Source: Psychrobacter sp. UBA3962
GTDB taxonomy: Bacteria > Pseudomonadota > Gammaproteobacteria > Pseudomonadales > Moraxellaceae
Reading direction: 5' to 3'
DNA: 21,249 nucleotides
NCBI RefSeq assembly: GCF_002385225.1
Contig: NZ_DGDC01000051.1
Coordinates: 1 to 21,249 of the forward strand
Made by a program: the position numbers and the translations under genes. How positions within the stretch are numbered: the stretch's first letter is position 1; every line of letters begins with the position of its first letter. The notes under the pieces were generated by a model. That model made no database searches and had not been told where the DNA came from. It was given only the letters and a program-made list of their open reading frames with translations. Below are positions 15,663-21,249 of this stretch, piece by piece.

Positions 15663-15745
15663 AAGTCGGTAGATATCAGTTAGTAAAGAGGTCTAGTTTA
15701 GCATATTTCAATGAATTACTTATCTATCCAGCCTTGAAAACTCAC

Positions 15746-16963
15746 TCACTTCGAGACTAGAGTGGATTTGACCATATCATTGGCCATAGTTAAGGCTTGC
15801 CATAGACTACTGCTACTCGCCTGCCCGCCTTTAGTGTCAGTGGGCTCAGCAGTTGCATTATTACGCTTCCCAGCCAAATCTAAGGCGGTACCATGGTCCA
15901 CTGAGGTGCGGATATAAGGCAAACCTAACGTTAGATTCACCGTATCTCCGAAGCCATGCGATTTCAATACCGGCAAGCCTTGATCATGGTACATAGCAAT
16001 GACGGCATCACAGTGCTTGAGGTGTCTTTGGGTAAATAGAGTATCGGCAGGCATAGCGGAGGAGATATTCACCCCTTGCTCCTGAAATTGTTTCAATACT
16101 GGGTTAATAATTTCAATCTCTTCGGTGCCTAGATGACCATCCTCACCGGCGTGAGGATTTAGACCACACACTAAAACCTTCGGATCTTTGAGCCCAAATT
16201 TTTGTTGCAAATCATTTAATAAAATTTGTACTGTTTGGCGCACATTATCTGGGGTAATCGCTGTTGCTACTTCCTTCAGGGGCATATGAATAGTTACCAG
16301 AGCCACTTTCATGGCCTTATTGGCTAGCATCATCACTACTTTATCACAGCCGCTTTTTTGCATAAAAAACTCAGTGTGACCGGTAAACATCGACCCATCT
16401 TCTAAAGTGATGCCCGCCTCGATTAATACTGACTTTTGTAAAGGTCCGGTCACAATAGCACTCGCCGCTCCAGATTGAGCAAGCTTATGAGCTATCTGTA
16501 ACTGGGTAATGACCATGGCGGCATTATCTACGTTTAATTGCCCCGCAATGACGGGCTGTTGGCAACCAACGTGTATCAAGTAAAACTTGGGAGAGGTATT
16601 CGCTATTATGCCTGAGGACTTAGCTTGCAAAATTTTCTCAGTGAGAAATTGCTGTGAGCTATCTGCGACATTCATCACTTCACTGGATTCAGCAATACGC
16701 TGCCACAGTGGAGCATCTAAGCTTTGGATTGGTTTGCCATAAACTTGCTCAAATCTCTGTTGTAAGGCCTCCTCATCAGCCAATACCACCACTGGATAGT
16801 CAAGGCTGGCAAACTCTCCTGCTAGCGCCAACTGCAATACAATATCCATGCCTATACCAGCAGGCTCACCTGTGGTTAAAATTAAAGGAGATAGGCTAAC
16901 TGACTGCCCATCACTCCCTGTATTTGGTTCAGCATGGTCTAAATCAGTTGAGTGTGTGGTCAT
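15746..16963 (-). CDS. pdxA: 4-hydroxythreonine-4-phosphate dehydrogenase
   Basis: PdxA oxidises 4-phosphohydroxy-L-threonine with NAD in the DXP-dependent route to pyridoxal phosphate. The GEPAGIG motif is at residues 32-38 and GHTEFF around H196. The three metal ligands known from the E. coli enzyme correspond to H226 (HMPL), H271 (NPHAGE) and H326 (YHDQG), with the same 45- and 55-residue spacing. The C-terminal DHGTALDLAGK is present. I place the start at the ATG at 16963 rather than the in-frame GTG at 16987, because AAGGTG lies six bases upstream of that ATG. The 405 residues exceed the usual 330: there is a polar 25-residue N-terminus, an enlarged region around residues 75-130, and a Ser/Thr-rich insert after AGK. 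It is the first gene of the cluster. Confidence 0.96.
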   Translation of the reverse strand: MTTHSTDLDHAEPNTGSDGQSVSLSPLILTTGEPAGIGMDIVLQLALAGEFASLDYPVVVLADEEALQQRFEQVYGKPIQSLDAPLWQRIAESSEVMNVADSSQQFLTEKILQAKSSGIIANTSPKFYLIHVGCQQPVIAGQLNVDNAAMVITQLQIAHKLAQSGAASAIVTGPLQKSVLIEAGITLEDGSMFTGHTEFFMQKSGCDKVVMMLANKAMKVALVTIHMPLKEVATAITPDNVRQTVQILLNDLQQKFGLKDPKVLVCGLNPHAGEDGHLGTEEIEIINPVLKQFQEQGVNISSAMPADTLFTQRHLKHCDAVIAMYHDQGLPVLKSHGFGDTVNLTLGLPYIRTSVDHGTALDLAGKRNNATAEPTDTKGGQASSSSLWQALTMANDMVKSTLVSK

Positions 16964-17413
16964 CAATATCACCTTGTTAATAATCACTTTATTAATAATT
17001 AGTTGCGGGCAAGCGTAATTTGCTTATCAGTTATACCGCCCTTGATTAGCCCTCATCTAGTCCCAATTATGGGTCTAATGAATAATAGATTCTTCATGAT
17101 AATGCGCAAGTGGCGAAAATAAAGTCATGTGTTTTTTTAATCTATAAGCGGTGTCAATGTGTTAAACTTTATCGCTCAAATCACAAATTTAATTTATAGC
17201 TATATGACTTGCTTTATCACTATATGAATAGTTTTTTCAGACACTTTTAGCAAAAAAACCGCCTTAGCATTACCTAACCTTAACCCTAAATCCTCCTGGT
17301 TTCAATATTTAGGGAACAAAGCCTCTGTAAATACCAAAACCTATAAATACTTCAAGTAAGGATTTAATTATTCTGCTTTTTTAGTAGCATCATATGGTGG
17401 CAGCATCATAAAT

Positions 17414-17475
17414 AGTAACACCTTGACACCTAATAAAGTAACATCTAATAAAGTAATTCTTCAAAAGTAACACCT
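17414..17475 (+). repeat. Short AGTAACACCT repeats upstream of dnaB
   Basis: AGTAACACCT occurs at 17414-17423 and 17466-17475, and AGTAACATCT at 17437-17446. Overlapping these is a 15-base tandem pair differing at one base, ACACCTAATAAAGTA (17426-17440) and ACATCTAATAAAGTA (17441-17455). They could be binding sites or a small local duplication. There is no sign of an origin. Confidence 0.65.
17423..17451 (+). promoter_or_regulatory. Candidate dnaB promoter
   Basis: A consensus -35, TTGACA (17423-17428), is followed after 17 bases by TAATAA (17446-17451), only a half match to a -10. It would give a leader of about 100 bases for dnaB. The promoter overlaps the short repeats, so a protein binding them could affect it. 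Confidence 0.4.
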
Positions 17476-17560
17476 AAATAAATAGCAGTACTTTATTTTT
17501 CAGCAAGTTGTTTTCGCTGAGCCTATATCACCACTGTACCTTGATAATGACAATAGAACT

Positions 17561-19000
17561 ATGGCCGAAAGTAAAAAAAGAAGTGAAAAAAGTGACAATA
17601 ATGACGTTGGTTTAACTGATTTATTGAGTCAGCAGCCTCCTCATAACGTAGACATCGAAAAAGCCTTATTGGCTACTTTGATGAGTATTGACGAATCTTT
17701 TGACAAGATATCTGACATCGTTACCAAAGATGACTTCTACGCAGGTCGCCATCAGCATATTTTTGCCGCAATCTCTCACCTCGCTATGGTAGGTGAGCCT
17801 TATGATACGGTGATGGTACACGACTGGCTTAACTCACAAAAACTATTAAAACAGGCCGGTGGTGAAAGCTACTTGGCCGATATTGTGACCCAAAGCCCCA
17901 GTACCATGTTTAACATCGTTTCTTATGCAGAGCGAGTTCGTGAGCTATCCACTTTACGCCAGCTTATTACCGCTGGTAATGAAATGTTAGCCTTGGCTTA
18001 TGATCCCAGAGAGCGCGGTGTCAGTGACATTCTAGACACGGTTGAGTCCAAAATATTTGCTATTAACGAACAACATAACAGACGTGCTCAGCAAAGAGGG
18101 CCTGTCGATGTCGGCTCAGTTCTAGTTAACGTTATTGAACAAATGGATGAACTGAAGAACAATCCAGATGGCATGATTGGCTTAAAAACGCCCTTTACTG
18201 AGCTCAATAATAAAACTCAGGGACTGCAACCTGGTGATTTAATCATTGTTGCTGCCCGTCCTTCTATGGGTAAGACCACCTTCGCCATGAACTTAGCCGA
18301 AGGGGTGTTATTTCACGAAAACTTACCAGTAATCGTGTTCTCTATGGAGATGCCTGCAGAATCCATTGTTATGCGTCTGCTGTCTTCTTGGGGCCAAATC
18401 AACCAAACCAGCTTGCGCTCTGCTCAAATGAATGAAGATGAATGGGCGCGTATGATGAACGCCATCTCTCATTTACAAGACAAGCATCTGTACATTGATG
18501 ACAGTACTGCCCTTCCCCCATCAGAGGTACGATCACGGTGTCGCCGTATTGCCAAAAACCATGACGGCAAAGTAGGCATGGTGATAGTCGACTATCTCCA
18601 GCTAATGAAAGTACCTAGCTTAAGTGGCAACCGTGTGGAAGAGATTTCGGAGATTTCACGAAGCTTAAAAGCTTTAGCGCGGGAGCTAAATTGCCCTGTT
18701 ATTGCCTTGTCTCAGCTTAACCGAAGCCTTGAGAACCGTCCCAATAAACGCCCTATCATGTCTGACTTACGTGAATCAGGGGCCATTGAGCAAGACGCTG
18801 ACTTAATTACCTTTATTTATCGTGATGAAGTTTATAACGAAAACTCTGATTTAAAAGGCGTAGCTGAAATCATCATTGGTAAGCAGCGTAACGGACCTAT
18901 TGGAACCGTTCGTTTGGCGTTCGAAGGTCAATATACCCGCTTCATCAACTTAACGCCTGATCATTATATGGCGGATGCCAGCTTTGAGAACGATGAATAA
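17561..19000 (+). CDS. dnaB: Replicative DNA helicase DnaB
   Basis: DnaB is the hexameric 5'-3' helicase that unwinds DNA at the replication fork and recruits primase. An N-terminal helical domain (about 25-130) precedes a linker and the RecA-like ATPase domain. Walker A RPSMGKTT is at 233-240 and Walker B VIVDYLQLM at about 341-349. SQLNRSLENRP and the QRNGPIGTVRL arginine-finger region follow. At 479 residues it is full length and has no intein. No clear ribosome binding site precedes the ATG. The gene is flanked by chromosomal housekeeping genes, so it is the cellular copy and not a phage helicase. A terminator follows. Confidence 0.98.
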   Translation: MAESKKRSEKSDNNDVGLTDLLSQQPPHNVDIEKALLATLMSIDESFDKISDIVTKDDFYAGRHQHIFAAISHLAMVGEPYDTVMVHDWLNSQKLLKQAGGESYLADIVTQSPSTMFNIVSYAERVRELSTLRQLITAGNEMLALAYDPRERGVSDILDTVESKIFAINEQHNRRAQQRGPVDVGSVLVNVIEQMDELKNNPDGMIGLKTPFTELNNKTQGLQPGDLIIVAARPSMGKTTFAMNLAEGVLFHENLPVIVFSMEMPAESIVMRLLSSWGQINQTSLRSAQMNEDEWARMMNAISHLQDKHLYIDDSTALPPSEVRSRCRRIAKNHDGKVGMVIVDYLQLMKVPSLSGNRVEEISEISRSLKALARELNCPVIALSQLNRSLENRPNKRPIMSDLRESGAIEQDADLITFIYRDEVYNENSDLKGVAEIIIGKQRNGPIGTVRLAFEGQYTRFINLTPDHYMADASFENDE

Positions 19001-19074
19001 GTTTTCTACTAATCCCCTACAGATTAACGCTTTAAAATAACTATAAATTATTAGAGTATTGAATTACGTCAACA

Positions 19075-19109
19075 GAGCTACTTACCTTAGGGTTTAGTGG
19101 CTCCTTTTT
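19075..19109 (+). terminator. Rho-independent terminator of dnaB
   Basis: GAGCTACT (19075-19082) pairs with AGTGGCTC (19096-19103) over 8 bp with one G-U pair. ACC/GGT inside can extend the stem, and five Ts follow at 19105-19109. It ends 75 bases after the dnaB stop. Confidence 0.8.
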
Positions 19110-19142
19110 GTTTCACCCAACTGGCCTCGGCCTAACCTCCGT

Positions 19143-19148
19143 TATAAT
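19143..19148 (+). promoter_or_regulatory. -10 box ahead of the aldolase gene
   Basis: TATAAT is a perfect -10 match, 23 bases before the ATG at 19172. No -35 is visible at 16-18 bases upstream (ACTGGC at 17). If used, the leader would be only about 17 bases long. Confidence 0.4.
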
Positions 19149-19171
19149 AAAAGAGAGTTTAAAACCAAGTT

Positions 19172-20239
19172 ATGTTTCATTTTTTAAACGACTACAGCGA
19201 AAGTGCCCACCCTGACATCATTAAAGCCATGCAAGATGCCCACCTACAACAACATAAGGGCTATGGCTTCGATGAATACTCTGATCGAGTACGCGATCAA
19301 ATCAAGTCGCAATTAGACAACAAAGACATTGCTATCCACTTTGGTATTACTGGCACGCAGGCAAACTTGGTTTGTATTGACGCTATGCTATCGCCCATCG
19401 ATGGCATCGTAGCTTGTGACACTGGCCACATCGCTGTCAATGAAGCAGGCGCTATTGAGGCCACAGGTCATAAGGTTATTCTGGCAGAGTCTAAACAGGG
19501 TAAGTTGACCATTGAAGCCTTGGAGAAAGTGCGAGTACGCCATAGTTTTACTCCGCACGTAGTTAGAGCCAAAGCGGTGTATATTTCTAATACTACCGAG
19601 CTGGGTACCGTCTATACCTATGAAGAGCTAAAGGCCTTATCAGATTATTGCCGTAGCAATGATATGTATTTGTTTATGGATGGCGCAAGATTGGGCGCCG
19701 CTATGGCTTACACCCATAGCAATCCTGACGAGCGAACTTTAACCTTTGCTGACTTCGCTGAGTTAACCGACATATTTTGGTTTGGTGGGACCAAAATGGG
19801 CGCCATGTTCGGTGAGATATTAGTGATCCCCAATAAGAACATTGCCACTGACTTTAATATCTATCTGAAACGTCATGGTGGCTTGATGGCTAAGGGATAT
19901 TTACTGGGTCTTCAATTTGAGGTTTTATTAAAAGACGACAAGTATTTAGAGCTTTGTCTTCATGCCAATGCTATGGCTAAAAAGCTCTCTGAAGGTTTAG
20001 AGCAATGTGGTATTGAGCTATTCGTGCCCACGCAAAGTAATCAGGTTTTTGCCCTATTACCTCCTGAGCTTATTGCCACTTTAAAAACTGAGTTTGATTT
20101 TTATGAATGGGAGCAGTTGGATAATGGCTATACCATTTGCCGCTTAGTGACTTCTTGGGCCACGCCTGAAAATCAGGTAGAGCGTTTTATCTCCATGCTA
20201 GAAACTAATACGCTAGAGGCCAATACCTCCAATAACTAA
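19172..20239 (+). CDS. Low-specificity threonine aldolase family PLP enzyme
   Basis: Enzymes of this fold-type-I family cleave threonine or allo-threonine to glycine and acetaldehyde, or act on related beta-hydroxy amino acids. The N-terminal FLNDYSESAHPDI fits the family start. FGITGTQANL (about 57-66) supplies the phosphate-binding turn, DGARLGAA (about 168-175) the aspartate and arginine around the cofactor, and FGGTKMGA holds K208, the lysine that binds PLP. At 355 residues the length is normal. The SD is weak (CCAAG). It is bounded by the dnaB terminator and an 88-base gap, so it is probably monocistronic. LtaE is the likely name, but phenylserine aldolase or a beta-eliminating relative cannot be excluded. 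Confidence 0.88.
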   Translation: MFHFLNDYSESAHPDIIKAMQDAHLQQHKGYGFDEYSDRVRDQIKSQLDNKDIAIHFGITGTQANLVCIDAMLSPIDGIVACDTGHIAVNEAGAIEATGHKVILAESKQGKLTIEALEKVRVRHSFTPHVVRAKAVYISNTTELGTVYTYEELKALSDYCRSNDMYLFMDGARLGAAMAYTHSNPDERTLTFADFAELTDIFWFGGTKMGAMFGEILVIPNKNIATDFNIYLKRHGGLMAKGYLLGLQFEVLLKDDKYLELCLHANAMAKKLSEGLEQCGIELFVPTQSNQVFALLPPELIATLKTEFDFYEWEQLDNGYTICRLVTSWATPENQVERFISMLETNTLEANTSNN

Positions 20240-20354
20240 ACCTTTTGTTAAACCAAGAGAATTGTTTTTGTATCGCTAGCAATAAAAGTGTATAACTAAC
20301 AAGTGATACCTCTACCCTCTCAATATTTTGCTTCAATGTATTAGGATAGCTATT

Positions 20355-21155
20355 ATGACCCAGTCTCAAGATGTTGTAATTTATAATGTTGAAAACCATA
20401 TCGCGACCATTACCCTTAATGATCCAAAAAGCTTAAATGCTTTTAGCACTCCAATGAAATGCGCCGTGGTGTCTGCCTTAAACAAAGCTGAAGCAGATGC
20501 TGAAGTTCGTGTCATTATTTTGCAAGGAGCCGGTGGTAACTTCTCAAGCGGCGGTGACATCAAAGAGATGCTTTCAGATGGCTTAGAGAAAGAGGCACTT
20601 TCAGAAAAGCTAAAAACCATGGTCACTGGAGCGGGCGAAGTCAGTTTGCTACTGCGTAAAATTCATAAGCCTATTATTGCCAAACTTGAAGGTGCAGTTG
20701 CTGGTGCTGGCATGAACTTGGCTTTAACCTGTGACTTCCGCATTACTGCTGATAATGCTAAGTATGTACAAGCCTTCATTCATATTGGTCTGGTACCTGA
20801 TGCTGGAGGTATCTACTTATTAAATGAGCTAATTGGTCCCGCTAAAACCACTGAACTGGTAATGCTGGGGGATAAAATTAGCGCCCAAGACATGGCAGAT
20901 TTAAACTTAGTGAACCAAGTAGTTAGTGCCGATGACCTTGATGCGGCTGTGTTAAAACTGGCTAATCGCTTAACCCAGCTTCCTGGTACAGCTTTAACTA
21001 CTATGAAGCATTTGATTAACACTCATGCGTATATGGGTTTAAATGAAGCTTTAGACATGGAAGTACATCAGCAAGCAAGACTGGCTAAAACTGATGACTT
21101 TATTGAAGGCATTACCGCTTTTATCGAAAAGCGTAAGCCGGTTTATAATCAGTAA
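20355..21155 (+). CDS. Enoyl-CoA hydratase/isomerase family protein, PaaG-like active site
   Basis: This crotonase-fold protein has 266 residues from the ATG at 20355; AGGA at 20343-20346 supports that start over an in-frame TTG at 20328. The oxyanion-hole parts are FSSGGDIK (63-70) and GAVAGAG (113-119). At the positions of the two catalytic glutamates of true hydratases it has N121 and F141, while D149 lies in VPDAGG. As I recall, PaaG-type isomerases have an aspartate at this point (IPDCGG), so a double-bond isomerase of CoA thioesters is more likely than a hydratase. No other phenylacetate genes are nearby, so the pathway stays open. It stands alone, with the right IS end 76 bases downstream. 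Confidence 0.88.
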   Translation: MTQSQDVVIYNVENHIATITLNDPKSLNAFSTPMKCAVVSALNKAEADAEVRVIILQGAGGNFSSGGDIKEMLSDGLEKEALSEKLKTMVTGAGEVSLLLRKIHKPIIAKLEGAVAGAGMNLALTCDFRITADNAKYVQAFIHIGLVPDAGGIYLLNELIGPAKTTELVMLGDKISAQDMADLNLVNQVVSADDLDAAVLKLANRLTQLPGTALTTMKHLINTHAYMGLNEALDMEVHQQARLAKTDDFIEGITAFIEKRKPVYNQ

Positions 21156-21217
21156 TTTTGTTGCTCATAAGACTATGGCTGTTAGACAGTTATCAGCTTA
21201 AGCGAATTTAAAAAGGG

Positions 21218-21231
21218 CTACCTCATGGTAG
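21218..21231. repeat. Short inverted repeat next to the right IS end
   Basis: CTACC (21218-21222) and GGTAG (21227-21231) flank TCAT and directly adjoin the IS4-like terminal repeat. It could be part of the insertion target. Confidence 0.5.
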
Positions 21232-21249
21232 TAATGCCAGTCAGTTAAG
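21231..21249 (+). mobile_element. IS4-type terminal inverted repeat (IS lies right of window)
   Basis: The sequence TAATGCCAGTCAGTTAAG (21232-21249), plus one flanking G, is the exact inverted copy of bases 1-19. It matches the IS4 end as I recall it, except for two swapped bases. The element would continue to the right, outside the window. The flanks inside the two ends differ, so these are ends of separate insertions, or of a composite arrangement. Confidence 0.7.

Larger units (their letters stand above)
16964..17560. other. Intergenic region between pdxA and dnaB
   Basis: About 600 bases hold no convincing gene. An inverted repeat CCCTAAAT (17284-17291) with ATTTAGGG (17307-17314) is visible. 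A small ACTAT/ATAGT hairpin followed by Ts lies near 17219-17237, and a group of short repeats and a promoter candidate lie close to dnaB. No clear pdxA promoter was found on the minus strand; a TATAAC near 17035 lacks a good -35. Confidence 0.6.

Noticed and set aside
17561..19000. dnaB as a sign of a prophage or replicon
   Set aside because: There are no phage or plasmid genes nearby, and the protein is a standard full-length chromosomal DnaB.
1..21249. Composite transposon carrying the whole block as cargo
   Set aside because: The content is ordinary core genes in conserved order (pdxA-rsmA-apaH, ahcY-metF, dnaB), and the IS bodies cannot be seen; two independent insertions are simpler.

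Overview
The window is 21,249 bases of AT-rich, densely coded chromosome from a gammaproteobacterium. Moraxellaceae, probably Psychrobacter, fits best: gene content, protein sequence style and the pdxA-rsmA-apaH and ahcY-metF pairings all agree, but this is recognition, not a search result. All confident genes are core or metabolic. The window begins and ends with the same 19-base sequence in inverted orientation, and it resembles the terminal repeat of IS4-type insertion sequences. The segment therefore looks bounded by two IS4-like copies lying just outside it.

Left part (1-2609). A Sfp/AcpT-type phosphopantetheinyl transferase gene starts about 40 bases from the left IS end. It converges, across a shared terminator, on a minus-strand gene for a secreted outer-membrane barrel-like protein. 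The 744 bases between that gene and ahcY hold no gene but much regulation. On the minus strand there is a -10 box, a 17-base palindrome at the predicted transcription start, stem-loops and a terminator-like hairpin ahead of the start codon. On the plus strand there is a well-spaced promoter followed by an S-adenosylhomocysteine (SAH) riboswitch.

Methyl-cycle operon (2610-6076). ahcY (SAH hydrolase), metF (methylene-tetrahydrofolate reductase) and rsmE (16S rRNA U1498 methyltransferase) lie in one direction and end at a strong terminator. AhcY removes SAH, the product made by methyltransferases such as RsmE, and MetF supplies methyl groups to remake methionine, so SAH sensing in the leader makes sense.

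Fatty-acid region (6077-10235). Two tandem paralogous acyl-CoA dehydrogenases of about 595 residues are separated by a hairpin and followed by a terminator. Next come a large multi-pass membrane protein of the family labelled 'site-specific recombinase Gcr' and a short-chain dehydrogenase.

Right part (13663-21249). A minus-strand cluster pdxA-rsmA-apaH is transcribed away from dnaB, with about 600 bases of leader sequence and short repeats between them. dnaB is followed by a terminator, a threonine-aldolase-family PLP enzyme and a crotonase-fold protein with PaaG-isomerase-like active-site residues.

The most notable signal is the riboswitch. Its aptamer core, covarying pseudoknot and ligand-contacting bases are all present, but about 190 nucleotides separate P1 from the 3' pseudoknot strand, where the classical form has only a few. 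I see no phage, CRISPR array, tRNA, rRNA or defence system.
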